Below, piece by piece: positions 34,718-43,025 of a DNA stretch of 60,654 bases. Origin of the DNA: Bacteroidia bacterium (GTDB lineage: Bacteria; Bacteroidota; Bacteroidia; SpSt-205). The DNA is taken from contig JANXAJ010000009.1 of NCBI GenBank assembly GCA_025062295.1, forward strand, positions 1 through 60,654. Reading direction: 5' to 3'. Under the pieces are notes generated by a model. That model made no database searches. It had not been told where the DNA came from and saw only the letters and a list, made by a program, of their open reading frames with translations. Numbering within the stretch: the first letter of the stretch is position 1; every line of letters begins with the position of its first letter. The position numbers were made by a program, and so were the translations under genes.

Positions 34718-35233
34718 GTGCGCTGGATAGGGATAGACTTAGGCACCCAAGCAGTGGGCTTTGCTGTAGTGGAAGGAACGCAGCAAAACTATGTCCTGAC
34801 CCACTGGGATGTTCTTCGGGTAGCTAGAGCGCCGCTACCCCACCGCATGAACGCCATATACACTTGGCTCAGTCAGAAGGTGGAAAAGTGGACCCCTTTT
34901 CAAGCCGTAGGGATAGAAGAGCCCTTCGTCGGACGAAATGTCCGAAGCGCTCTACTTCTGGGAACGGTCAAAGGTCTTGTGTGGGCTCTTCTTCTTCAGC
35001 GAGGCTTTGAAGCACCCGTAACCCTTTCTCCGAGCGAGGTGAAAAGAGCTATCACAGGGCGAGCCCACGCCTCTAAGGAACAGGTCAGTGGTATGCTCAG
35101 TCATCACCTTCACCTGCCTCCCTCCCCTCCTGCTGATCCTGACGCTGTAGATGCGGCTGCTATCGCTCTGGCAGTGGCTTATGCTCAAAACTCTCCAATG
35201 ATTCTAAGATTGACTAAGCGAGCGGATAAGTAG
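34718..35233 (+). CDS. ruvC: Holliday junction endonuclease RuvC
   Basis: RuvC resolves Holliday junctions with RuvAB. The 171-residue protein starts at GTG (MRWIGIDLGTQ). Catalytic acidic residues are visible: Asp7 in GIDLGT, Glu67/68 in VGIEEPF, and Asp142 and Asp145 in PDAVDAAAIALA. The middle has GRNVRSALLLGTVKGLVWALL and the DNA-binding PSEVKRAITGRAHASKEQV segment. The first motif reads DLGT where DPGT is usual, but the pattern and length are those of RuvC rather than RuvX. The end overlaps the convergent TonB receptor gene by 49 bases. Confidence 0.88.
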   Translation: MRWIGIDLGTQAVGFAVVEGTQQNYVLTHWDVLRVARAPLPHRMNAIYTWLSQKVEKWTPFQAVGIEEPFVGRNVRSALLLGTVKGLVWALLLQRGFEAPVTLSPSEVKRAITGRAHASKEQVSGMLSHHLHLPPSPPADPDAVDAAAIALAVAYAQNSPMILRLTKRADK

Positions 35234-37620
35234 TTAGGCACAGCCCACTGAATACCAAATACATCCGACACCCACTGATAGCTGACTACATTGTATCGTT
35301 GGAAAAGGTTGAAGACATCTATGCCCACCCAAAGGGAGCGAAGATAAGGTTTATCTATGGGAAAGAAGCGGCTCAAGCCAAGATCAGCCCGACCATAGGC
35401 TGGCATTTGGAAAATCGTTCGGGCAGAAAGCCTACGAGGCACTCCAAAGGGAGCTCCACTCATCCATACAAGCTGAAGGGTAACTTTATAAAGGGGATTC
35501 GTGGGCAGCTCGTCCTGAAGATACAGAGCAAAAGCCACCCGCTGATCGCTAGGGCGGCGCATCCATCCTACCTCTGCGACTTTCTCCCGAGTAGAGAGAA
35601 GCCCAATCCATACCCATGAATCAACACCCCTAAGAAACTCGCCGTTCAGACGCATATCCACACCATATGCATAGCCCTTCGCCCTGTTAGTTCCATAATA
35701 TCGCAGCCTCACATTTTCTATCTCATAAGGCACGAGATCCCACAAATGTTTGTAATATACCTCAATGAAGTATTTGAAAGGGCGCTCCCATACAGTGAAA
35801 GTATAATCCATCCCCCCTACCAGTTGGAGGCTTTGTTGAGCGCGGACGGAAGGAATGAGTTGATAATCTATTGCCCGCAGTTCGCGGTAAAGGGGCGGCT
35901 GAGCATAATGTCCTATCCCAAGCCTATATTGCAAGCTGGCTTTTGGCTGGAAAAGGAGCTGGATCCTCGGACTGAGAATGAGCTGTTGATTCACTTGGCT
36001 ATAATGAAAGCGAATGCCTGACTCTAAACGCCAAACTCCCCATCGCCACCCCTGCTGGAGAAAGCCTAAGAGTCGTCTATTCCGAAGTCCCTGATTCCAA
36101 GCGTAAAACTCATCCATTCGTATGTAATCCGCTGAGTCCAGGGCACTCCACTCATAGACCCGATCGGCTATGCTTTCGGCTTGCAGCCGCACTCCCCAGA
36201 GAAGCCGATGGCGGAGAGATTTGTCCCAAAACCATTCGCCTCGGTGCTCGCCATAGAGCGCATGAATATCTAAGTAATTCCGAATGCGACGAATCTGACT
36301 CCCTGCCCCCCGCAGCACCACAATCTCATTGTAGAGCTGACTGCCTATCCCCGTTTGTACCTCTCCGAGAAGGTAAGCACCTTCTACATCCACTATCTCA
36401 TCTTCTAAGCTCCCGAAGTAGCTCAAGTGATGGCTCAATCGCAGGTAAGGAGAGGGACGCCAAGTGAAGGAAATCGCATGCTGAGCTGTCCGATACTGAA
36501 GCTCCTCTGCCCCCTGAAAAAAAAGCCGCACACGCAAAGCCGCATTGATAAGTCCAAATGTCGCTTCCCCTGTCCGAGGAAAGAACCGATACCGATTAAG
36601 CAGTCCTACACTCAGTCCTTCTATGCGAAAGGTTTCTCGTCCGCTGGTATCCTTCCTACTCCAGCAGAGATAAGCTTGCCCGTCGTAGAAAATGGGGCGA
36701 TACTCTCCTTGAACGGGCAGGGTCTGCAGAAGATAGCCGATAGCGAAGCGCCGAAGCCCTACTGTATAGTAAAGGCTTTTCCACTTACCGCTGGTAGCCA
36801 AGCTCTGAGTCATAAGTCCTACTTCTACCAGCATCTCTCGCCGGTCGCGTCGCTTGTAGGATACCTGCAGCACCGAGGATAGCCGATCCCCATACCGGGC
36901 TTCAAAACCTCCTGTACTGAAATATACCTCCTCCAAGAGCAGAGGATTAGTAAAGCCTAAGCCCTCTTGCTGTCCGCTGCGAGCAGAAAAGGGGCGATAT
37001 ATCTCAATTTCACCCGCATACACTAGGTTCTCATCAAAGTTGCCCCCTCGCACACGATACTGGGAGGAGAGCTCGCTAGAGGTCATCGCTCCCATGAGGC
37101 TGAGACGACTCTCTATATCTGGCTTAGGCGAAGGCATGAAGCGCAGAAATTCGGTCCGAAGAGGAATCGGCTGAAGAAAAGGGGCGGAAGGCAGGTCCGT
37201 CGGCATAGGCCGCTGAGCTTGGACCCTTACAGAATCTACAGCTATCTCACGCAGCGGGAGGGCTATTGTAAATGGAAGCGTTGCCCCCATCTGAATAACA
37301 ATCTCCGTCTCTATAGGATAGGCACTGACATGAGACACTTTGAGCCGATAGCGTCCAGCTGGTAGCCTCACTCGGAGAAGCCCTAAGGAATCTGTCATAT
37401 AGCTCCTCTCCCCTGGAGCCAGAAAAACCTGCGCATAGGGTAATGGACGATTCTCTGAGGAGACGACCCGAAGAGAGAGCTGACCTTCTTGCGCTGGCAC
37501 CTGACCTGCCATCACGCCGAAAAAGAGCAGAAATAAGAAGAAAAGGCTACCCCTCAGAAAAGAGCAAAACTCAGACAGTTCATAGAAGACAAAATCTATC
37601 TTTTCATGGATATTTTCCAC
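35185..37620 (-). CDS. TonB-dependent receptor with carboxypeptidase-regulatory-like N-terminus
   Basis: After a hydrophobic secretion signal (RGSLFFLFLLFFGVMAGQ, about 23-41) comes a beta-sandwich of the carboxypeptidase-D-regulatory type (about 45-130). A plug domain follows (about 150-260, with SSQYRVRGGNFDENLVYAGE), then a long beta-barrel to the C-terminus. Such outer-membrane receptors import siderophores, glycans or peptides using TonB energy; no SusD partner is adjacent, so a glycan role is not indicated. The start is uncertain: the GTG at 37620 sits directly against an AGGAGG ribosome-binding site with no spacing and follows the stop of a 28-codon leader ORF by 4 bases. No ATG in frame lies nearby. 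Confidence 0.82.
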   Translation of the reverse strand: MENIHEKIDFVFYELSEFCSFLRGSLFFLFLLFFGVMAGQVPAQEGQLSLRVVSSENRPLPYAQVFLAPGERSYMTDSLGLLRVRLPAGRYRLKVSHVSAYPIETEIVIQMGATLPFTIALPLREIAVDSVRVQAQRPMPTDLPSAPFLQPIPLRTEFLRFMPSPKPDIESRLSLMGAMTSSELSSQYRVRGGNFDENLVYAGEIEIYRPFSARSGQQEGLGFTNPLLLEEVYFSTGGFEARYGDRLSSVLQVSYKRRDRREMLVEVGLMTQSLATSGKWKSLYYTVGLRRFAIGYLLQTLPVQGEYRPIFYDGQAYLCWSRKDTSGRETFRIEGLSVGLLNRYRFFPRTGEATFGLINAALRVRLFFQGAEELQYRTAQHAISFTWRPSPYLRLSHHLSYFGSLEDEIVDVEGAYLLGEVQTGIGSQLYNEIVVLRGAGSQIRRIRNYLDIHALYGEHRGEWFWDKSLRHRLLWGVRLQAESIADRVYEWSALDSADYIRMDEFYAWNQGLRNRRLLGFLQQGWRWGVWRLESGIRFHYSQVNQQLILSPRIQLLFQPKASLQYRLGIGHYAQPPLYRELRAIDYQLIPSVRAQQSLQLVGGMDYTFTVWERPFKYFIEVYYKHLWDLVPYEIENVRLRYYGTNRAKGYAYGVDMRLNGEFLRGVDSWVWIGLLSTREKVAEVGWMRRPSDQRVAFALYLQDELPTNPLYKVTLQLVWMSGAPFGVPRRLSARTIFQMPAYGRADLGLSRFFPIDKPYLRSLWVGIDVFNLFQRYNVVSYQWVSDVFGIQWAVPNYLSARLVNLRIIGEF

Positions 37621-37624
37621 CTCC

Positions 37625-37711
37625 TTAGAAGATTTTTATTATGATGTCAGTCATAAATCGTCCGTGTTTTCGCAGGAGAAGGGCATAGGGGCGGTAAAGC
37701 CATTTCATCAT
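37625..37711 (-). CDS. 28-codon leader ORF before the TonB receptor gene
   Basis: Two consecutive ATGs (37711, 37708) open 28 codons reading MMKWLYRPYALLLRKHGR and onward to a TAA at 37627-37625. The product is basic and hydrophobic. An exact TACTTTTG box ends only 2 bp before the first ATG. The TAA overlaps an AGGAGG ribosome-binding site, and the receptor GTG follows 4 bases later, so terminating ribosomes could re-initiate there. Translation is inferred from position only. Confidence 0.4.
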   Translation of the reverse strand: MMKWLYRPYALLLRKHGRFMTDIIIKIF

Positions 37712-37713
37712 AA

Positions 37714-37721
37714 CAAAAGTA
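37714..37721 (-). promoter_or_regulatory. -7 box (TACTTTTG) of the TonB receptor transcript
   Basis: An exact TAnnTTTG lies 2 bp before the leader ORF and about 93 bp before the receptor start. The mRNA would begin at the leader ORF. Confidence 0.5.
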
Positions 37722-37797
37722 AATGCTGGAGTACTTTAGATTCTCACCTAATCAGAGAGCAGATGAGCTTTGTCTGGAAAGACTCTTTGCACGCTTA

Positions 37798-38157
37798 TCA
37801 ACTCCTAATCGGAGTGGAGAGGCTTGAAGAGAGAGGAAAAGAGTCCAGCCATGCAAAGAGGAAGGACTTGCGAGAAGAGAAAGAGCTCAACTTTGAGAAG
37901 CAGAACAAAAGCGAAAGTGAGGGAGATTCGCTGTCAGTTCGCAGCTGAGCCGATAAAGTAGGGACCCCCTCTTCAGGCAAACTCCAAGAGGGCATTTCAG
38001 CTGATGCGAAGGGCACCAACAGACAAAGTGAATAGATAAGGGGATTACCTGCACAAAAAATTTGGAGGAGCCTCCCGAAAGAGAACCTTCTGCAATAGAG
38101 GAAAGGAAGAAGCGAGATGGGAAAGCTAATACTCAGAAGTGTCTTGAGAGACGGCAT
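37798..38157 (-). other. Doubtful 119-codon ORF in the gap 37722-38172
   Basis: This frame starts 15 bases after the barrel-protein stop and reads as a Leu/Ser/Phe-rich protein with two hydrophobic stretches (LLSISFPISLLPFLY; NPLIYSLCLLVPFASA). It could be a small secreted protein, but the Ser/Phe/Leu-rich tail looks like the antisense of a Lys/Glu-rich frame on the plus strand (37664-37948), and no family is recognised. Otherwise this 450-base gap holds only the receptor promoter. Confidence 0.2.
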
Positions 38158-38172
38158 TCAAAGCGAGTTTTC

Positions 38173-38715
38173 TTATTGTAGGTTGCGTCGGCTCCATCGT
38201 CTAGAAGCAAAGCCCACCTGAAAGCCTACCTGCAAGAATTGAAGGTTTCCTCTCAAAGGTACCTCTACCCAGAAATAAGGCTCAATGGCAAGCCCATAGG
38301 CCTGACGAAAGATATGTTGGTAGCCCACCGCTATGCCTGAGGTAAGGGGAAACTCTCTTTGTTCTTGACGGTTTGTCCAAAATCCCCCACCCACGTGAAT
38401 CCCGCTCCACATACCCTCTAGGGCTCTTTTAGGATTAAGGAAATAGTAGCGCACGCCAGGACGAGCTATCAGTCCCCACCAAGGGAGCCTCCGATAGAAG
38501 CTCAATTGGACAGTGGCAGCCAAGCCTTCCCAGCGAGGACGCTCAACCGAAGCAATAAAAGGAGGCGCCCATCGCCCAAGCCGATACTCCCCCATCAGAC
38601 GCTGTTCATGCCAAAGAAAACTCCACACATCCGCTTTCAGCACATATCGGACAGGAAGTTGAGCTACTCCCAGACCTAAGGCACCGAGGCTACTCCAAAG
38701 AGAACTTAGTCGCAT
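38173..38715 (-). CDS. Outer-membrane beta-barrel-like protein
   Basis: A 180-residue protein with a weak signal peptide (residues about 1-18) and alternating hydrophobic/polar segments typical of small outer-membrane barrels (LAATVQLSFYRRLPWWGLIARPG; FLQVGFQVGFASR at the end). It resembles the conserved barrel family often labelled DUF3575, without certainty. Its start overlaps the end of the ureohydrolase gene by 26 bases, so the two are co-transcribed, but no functional link is apparent. Confidence 0.6.
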   Translation of the reverse strand: MRLSSLWSSLGALGLGVAQLPVRYVLKADVWSFLWHEQRLMGEYRLGRWAPPFIASVERPRWEGLAATVQLSFYRRLPWWGLIARPGVRYYFLNPKRALEGMWSGIHVGGGFWTNRQEQREFPLTSGIAVGYQHIFRQAYGLAIEPYFWVEVPLRGNLQFLQVGFQVGFASRRWSRRNLQ

Positions 38716-39628
38716 CTACTGACCCTTCTATAAAGGGGCGTACGGTCCCATAGGCGAAAAGAGCCGTCTGATTATCACGGTCAAGAAGTGGATTAATTTC
38801 AGTTACCTCTACAAAACGCACTTTTTCCCAGAGAAATGCCTCCTTGAGGAAGGTTCTCACTTGACCGATGCTGAGTCCGCCTGGAGCGGGAGCTCCTGTA
38901 CCTCTGGCGAAAGCAGGGTCCCACACATCCACATCTAAGCTAAGATAGAGTACATCGCAGCGCTGCACGATGGCTTCAGCAGCTTGAAGGGGAGCTTCCA
39001 TGCCCTCCTTTATTATCATCTCAGCAGTAAAATAGGGTATGCCATGACGCTGAATCAGCTCCATCTCTGGCGGCTCATAGCTACGCAATCCTATGTAGAG
39101 AATATCTGAGGGCTGGATTAGGGGTTGAACGATCTGCTCCCAGAGGCTCCAAGTGAAGGAGGGTACAGGATGGAAGCGTTCCTCATTGATGCCTGTAGCC
39201 ATGGCTAAGGGCATGCCATGTAGATGACCCGAAGGCGAAGTGGCAGGGTTATGAAGGTCTGCATGGGCATCCATCCAAATCACCCCTACGCGTCCGATTC
39301 GCCTCGCTAAAAAGGGCAAAATCCGACCCGACCAACTATGATCCCCCGTCAGAAAAAGGGTACGAACTTCTAAGGAGATGCCTTGGAGCTTCTCTTCAAT
39401 CACTTGAGCAAAAGACCACCATGGCTCTAGTCGTCGGGCATACACATGAGGACCTGCCTCCGTCCACACAGGCTTCTCATAACCAGGAGAAAGCCACAAG
39501 TGCTGGGCTTCTATCCATGCCAAATGCTTATAGTGAAGTCCCAAAGCATACCACGCTTGCACGCCCGCCACACCACCAGGTTGAGACCCCCCCCAATCAC
39601 AGGCTATAGCTACCACCTGAAGACCCAT
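38690..39628 (-). CDS. Ureohydrolase, arginase-like
   Basis: The binuclear manganese ligands of the ureohydrolase family are present: LTGDHSWSGR, WMDAHADLH and YLSLDVDVWDPAF. The segment SGHLHGMPLA resembles the arginase-specific SGNxHGMP rather than the agmatinase HGT/M form, and GTGAPAPGGLSIGQV follows the DVD motif as in arginases. It would split arginine to ornithine and urea, or, given the divergent arginine decarboxylase next door, act on agmatine. The ATG at 39628 follows a short GAAAAGGA ribosome-binding site; a 7-codon mini-ORF precedes it. Confidence 0.82.
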   Translation of the reverse strand: MGLQVVAIACDWGGSQPGGVAGVQAWYALGLHYKHLAWIEAQHLWLSPGYEKPVWTEAGPHVYARRLEPWWSFAQVIEEKLQGISLEVRTLFLTGDHSWSGRILPFLARRIGRVGVIWMDAHADLHNPATSPSGHLHGMPLAMATGINEERFHPVPSFTWSLWEQIVQPLIQPSDILYIGLRSYEPPEMELIQRHGIPYFTAEMIIKEGMEAPLQAAEAIVQRCDVLYLSLDVDVWDPAFARGTGAPAPGGLSIGQVRTFLKEAFLWEKVRFVEVTEINPLLDRDNQTALFAYGTVRPFIEGSVDATKFSLE

Positions 39629-39637
39629 ATCCTTTTC

Positions 39638-39661
39638 TCACTTTTCCCGTTTTCGTCTCAT
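39638..39661 (-). other. 7-codon mini-ORF in the ureohydrolase leader
   Basis: ATG at 39661 reads MRRKREK and stops with TGA at 39640-39638, nine bases before the ureohydrolase ATG and in the same frame. Its ATG is 12 bp after the -7 box. Five of its seven codons encode Arg or Lys, which is notable in front of an arginine-degrading gene, although so short a run can occur by chance. Confidence 0.3.
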
Positions 39662-39666
39662 ATTTG
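39659..39666 (+). promoter_or_regulatory. Near-match -7 box (CATATTTG) of speA
   Basis: It matches TAnnTTTG except for the first base and ends 4 bp before the GTG of speA. The predicted start of transcription nearly coincides with that of the opposing ureohydrolase promoter. Confidence 0.35.
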
Positions 39667-39670
39667 CTGC

Positions 39671-41059
39671 GTGCAAAGTTATGCGGAGTTCCTAGACCTG
39701 AGTGTGGATTTTCCCCAAGAGCCCTTTGAAGTAATTGACGATGAACTCTACTTTCATGGTATTAATCTCATTGAGCTGGTAGAAACTTTCGGCACACCTC
39801 TCAGACTGACTTATCTTCCCCTCATAGGTAAAAAGATTCGCCAGGCACGACTCTACTTCCAAGAGGCTTTCCTAAAAAATGATTACCGAGGTCAATACAT
39901 ATATGCCTACTGTACAAAAAGTTCTCATTTTCGGCATGTTTTAGAGGAAGTCCTCAAGCATGGAGTCCATATTGAGACCTCCTCTGCTTTTGACATGGAG
40001 ATTGTAGAAGTATTAGAGCGACGCAATCTTATATCAAAAAAGGACACAATGATCCTTTGCAATGGATATAAAACTCCTACCTATGCTCAGCGCATCGTTG
40101 ATTTTCTACATGACGGATTTGAAAATCTCATTCCAATCTTAGATACTCGGCGAGAGATAAACTTCTATGCAAGTGAGTTAGATGTGCCAGCTAAGCTTGG
40201 CATCCGAGTCTCTATTGAAGAGAGACCCGACTTTCCCATTTACACGAGCCGGCTGGGGATTCGTCCAGATGATGTGATTGATTTATATATTGAGAAAATC
40301 AAGCCTAATCCTAACTTTCAACTTATCATGCTTCATTCATTTATCAGCTCGGGCATACGAGACACCCCTTACTATTGGAATGAGCTAGACAAGATGATTC
40401 AGCTTTACTGTGAGCTGAAAAAAGAGGCGCCAACCCTTCGCTACTTCAATATTGGTGGGGGGCTCCCTTTCCGAAATTCTTTAGATTTTGACTTTGATTA
40501 TCAGTACGTGATAGGTGAGATCATCCGCCGCCTCAAGGTAGCATGTATGCAGCACGGAGTAGAAGAGCCAGACATTGTGTCAGAATTTGGGAGTTATACG
40601 GTAGCAGAGTCAGGGGCGGTCTTGTTCAGAGTGCTGGAACGCAAGCGGCAAAATGACCGAGAGAGCTGGCTCATATTAGATGGGAGTCTCATGACGATTC
40701 TTCCCGACATTTGGGCACTCAAACAGCGCTACATTATTCTCCCCCTGAATAACTGGAGCTCAGAATATGAGCGTGTCATCTTGGGAGGAATCACTTGTGA
40801 TGAATTGGACTTTTATCATACAGACGCTCATACCAATGTCCTTTTCCTGCCCAAAACAAGAAAAGAACTCTACATTGGGTTCTTTCATACGGGAGCTTAT
40901 CAGGAAGCCCTCAGCGGGGTAGGAGGGATTCATCACTGTCTGATTCCTACTCCTCGGCACATTTTGATTCGGCGAGACCGAGATGGTCAGCCTCAGTTTG
41001 AAGTGCTTTACGAGGAGCAAAATAGCAAACAGGTTCTCAAAATCCTCGGCTATATATGA
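39671..41059 (+). CDS. speA: Arginine decarboxylase (short Bacteroidota type)
   Basis: This fold-type III PLP decarboxylase makes agmatine from arginine, the first step of polyamine synthesis. The cofactor lysine is Lys83 in YAYCTKSSHF; the phosphate-binding glycines are in FNIGGGLPF; DGSLMTILPD and LGGITCDELDFY are close to sequences I know from roughly 460-residue Bacteroidota arginine decarboxylases, shorter than the 630-residue E. coli enzyme. The longest frame starts 75 codons upstream inside the ureohydrolase gene and has no family similarity. The GTG at 39671, beginning VQSYAEFLDLSVDFPQ, is the expected N-terminus. It overlaps folD by ATGA. Confidence 0.88.
   Translation: MQSYAEFLDLSVDFPQEPFEVIDDELYFHGINLIELVETFGTPLRLTYLPLIGKKIRQARLYFQEAFLKNDYRGQYIYAYCTKSSHFRHVLEEVLKHGVHIETSSAFDMEIVEVLERRNLISKKDTMILCNGYKTPTYAQRIVDFLHDGFENLIPILDTRREINFYASELDVPAKLGIRVSIEERPDFPIYTSRLGIRPDDVIDLYIEKIKPNPNFQLIMLHSFISSGIRDTPYYWNELDKMIQLYCELKKEAPTLRYFNIGGGLPFRNSLDFDFDYQYVIGEIIRRLKVACMQHGVEEPDIVSEFGSYTVAESGAVLFRVLERKRQNDRESWLILDGSLMTILPDIWALKQRYIILPLNNWSSEYERVILGGITCDELDFYHTDAHTNVLFLPKTRKELYIGFFHTGAYQEALSGVGGIHHCLIPTPRHILIRRDRDGQPQFEVLYEEQNSKQVLKILGYI
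39674..39681 (-). promoter_or_regulatory. -7 box (TAACTTTG) of the ureohydrolase gene
   Basis: An exact TAnnTTTG on the minus strand lies inside the first codons of speA, 45 bp before the ureohydrolase ATG. It faces the speA box at 39659-39666. Confidence 0.45.
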
Positions 41060-41901
41060 GTATTCTCCTTCGTGGCGCTCCTGTCGCTCAGAAGATTCTA
41101 TCTGAGGTAGCGAGCTATGCTCGGCAACATGTCCTTCGGCTGGACATTATCTTAGTGGGACGACATGAAGCAAGTGAGATTTATGTTGCTCACAAGCTGC
41201 GTCAGGCAGAGAAAGTCGGTATTCGGGCTGTGCTTCACCACCTCCCTGAACGGACGACGACTCATGAAGTGGTGGACCTAATTCATCATCTCAATCAAAC
41301 GCCCGAAGTAACGGGGATGATTGTCCAGCTACCCCTTCCCGGGCATATTTCAGAGGAAAGGGTATTAGATGCGATTCTTCCAGAGAAAGATGCGGATGCC
41401 CTTCACCCTCAGAATTTGGGTCTTTTAGCCCAAGGTCGTGCGCGATGGGCTCCTGCTACGCCCTGGGGTATCATTGAACTGCTTCTGCATTATGAGCTCC
41501 CTCCTGAAGGCAAACATGTAGTGATTGTGGGGCGCGGTCGCTTAGTGGGAACGCCCTTAGCTCTACTGCTCTCTCGTCCCCTTCCCTATGGAAACGCTAC
41601 TGTAACCTTATGCCACACGCGCACTCATGGGCTTCTGAACTACACCCGTCAAGCAGACATCCTTGTGGTAGCAGTGGGTCGCCCCCACTGGTTTCCCGCC
41701 GAAGGAATCAAGCCAGGAGCTATTGTGATAGATGTAGGAATCCACCGAGAAGAGGGACGGCTGATTGGGGACATAAAGCCTGAAGCTCTAACGCAGGCAT
41801 ACGCTTACACACCTGTTCCCGGGGGAGTGGGTCCCTTGACAGTGGCTTGCTTATTAGATAACCTTTGTCGCCTTCACCGTGCACAGAGTGAAAACCAGTA
41901 A
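41056..41901 (+). CDS. folD: Bifunctional methylenetetrahydrofolate dehydrogenase/cyclohydrolase
   Basis: FolD interconverts 5,10-methylene-THF, methenyl-THF and 10-formyl-THF in the cytoplasm. The 281-residue sequence has the substrate-site signature VGRHEASEIYVAHKLRQAEK with the catalytic Lys, the MIVQLPLPGHI loop, the NADP loop VIVGRGRLVGTPLA, and the C-terminal PVPGGVGPLTVA. It starts in an ATGA overlap with speA, so the two are one operon, and its end overlaps the convergent lamin-tail gene by 28 bases. The NADP loop reads GRGRLVG where GRSxxVG is common. Confidence 0.94.
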   Translation: MSILLRGAPVAQKILSEVASYARQHVLRLDIILVGRHEASEIYVAHKLRQAEKVGIRAVLHHLPERTTTHEVVDLIHHLNQTPEVTGMIVQLPLPGHISEERVLDAILPEKDADALHPQNLGLLAQGRARWAPATPWGIIELLLHYELPPEGKHVVIVGRGRLVGTPLALLLSRPLPYGNATVTLCHTRTHGLLNYTRQADILVVAVGRPHWFPAEGIKPGAIVIDVGIHREEGRLIGDIKPEALTQAYAYTPVPGGVGPLTVACLLDNLCRLHRAQSENQ

Positions 41902-43025
41902 CGCCGTCCCGGAGTCCAGATAACGAGCCAACATCCATCAGGTACTCGCTGTGTATCCCACACAAATACATTTTCTACTCCTTCATTAAGCCAGCCATCA
42001 TAAATGCGCAAACGCTCGGCAAAGTGAGCATCTAAGAGCCGAATCTTGAGAGGCTGACGCTGAGCCAGCCGAAGCCTTAGGTAGCCCGGCTGAGCTGCGA
42101 TTTGGAGGGGGGGGTGAGCTTTTATGCATTTGACCTCTGCCGTGACAGACTCCATCCGGAGGGCGGGCGGACTTTCGTAGAGTAGCCTGTAGCGATAAGT
42201 GCTTCCTTCACGAGCCGTGGGATCGTAGTACTCCATGCGTACCCGATTTGGGCCGGGGTAAGGGCAAGGAAAGCGCGCAATTCTCACCCACATTCTGTCT
42301 TCACCCTGACGCTGAAGCTCATATCCCATGCAGGGCTCACGACCCTCCACTTCCCAAGTCAAATGAACGACCCCTCTCTCATATGCAGCAATAAGCAGAA
42401 GAAAACGAACAGGTGCATACAATCGGGCTTCCTTTTTTGCATCCGCAACTGTATAGCGCCAAACCCCTCCCATTTTGACGACCCCTGTGATAGGGTCAGG
42501 CTCCCATTGGACATACTCCCAAATAGGGGCTGTTTCAGAAGGTACATAAAAGGGAATTCGCTTGCCCTCTTGAGTGATATTGACCCCTGAATCTGGGAGG
42601 AAAAGGACCTGAGGTAAAGGAGCTAAATACAAGCCTCGCCGCGCCCTTCCCCTTTCATCAAGAAGCACAACATAGGCCCCTCCTTGATCTTCCGGAAACC
42701 GAATCAAAAAATCCGGGTATTTCTCTAAGCGAAAATCCCCTATAGTTTTGCCAATACGAAGCTGCTGGCCAGGCTGCAGTACGAGCCCAGAGGGAAGCCG
42801 AACAGAATATTCCCTCGTCACCAGAAGCCAACCGCTAAGCTCCAGCGGCATTGAATGGGGATTATACAAATCTATTTGATGGAGGTTGTCTTCTCTATAG
42901 CGTCCAGGTATAAAACGGAGGATATCAGGTGCTTGCGCTAAGAGGAAGGTCGTACTTAGGAAGCCGCTTCTTAGGAAGCCTCTACAAGCATATGCAAAAG
43001 GTCGGAACGAGTAATAATATCCCAT
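41874..43025 (-). CDS. Lamin-tail-domain protein with possible T9SS-type tail
   Basis: A probable secretion signal (GFLSTTFLLAQAPD, about residues 20-33) is followed by a lamin-tail-like immunoglobulin fold (HQIDLYNPHSMPLELSGWLL). A central region has fibronectin-like strands. The C-terminal segment with LRIYDGWLNEGVENVFVWD and PDGCWLVIW resembles the FlgD/sorting-type tail used by the type IX system. It is probably a secreted or surface protein. The start overlaps the end of the cystathionine beta-synthase gene by 55 bases and is not certain. Confidence 0.6.
   Translation of the reverse strand: MGYYYSFRPFAYACRGFLRSGFLSTTFLLAQAPDILRFIPGRYREDNLHQIDLYNPHSMPLELSGWLLVTREYSVRLPSGLVLQPGQQLRIGKTIGDFRLEKYPDFLIRFPEDQGGAYVVLLDERGRARRGLYLAPLPQVLFLPDSGVNITQEGKRIPFYVPSETAPIWEYVQWEPDPITGVVKMGGVWRYTVADAKKEARLYAPVRFLLLIAAYERGVVHLTWEVEGREPCMGYELQRQGEDRMWVRIARFPCPYPGPNRVRMEYYDPTAREGSTYRYRLLYESPPALRMESVTAEVKCIKAHPPLQIAAQPGYLRLRLAQRQPLKIRLLDAHFAERLRIYDGWLNEGVENVFVWDTQRVPDGCWLVIWTPGRRYWFSLCAR
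42955..42980. repeat. 11-bp direct repeat with 15-bp period
   Basis: CTTAGGAAGCC occurs at 42955-42965 and 42970-42980. It spans the cystathionine beta-synthase stop and the signal-peptide codons of the lamin-tail gene, giving the repeated GFLRS/GFLST in that protein. A small slippage event may have lengthened the signal region. Confidence 0.5.

Noticed and set aside
34718-35233. Assignment of the nuclease as RuvX/YqgF
   Set aside because: The Glu pair and the C-terminal PDAVDAAAIALA with two Asp fit RuvC, and the middle segment matches the RuvC DNA-binding helices.
39446-39670. 75 extra codons upstream of speA
   Set aside because: They overlap the ureohydrolase gene antisense, do not resemble the decarboxylase family, and the -7 box lies downstream of that start.
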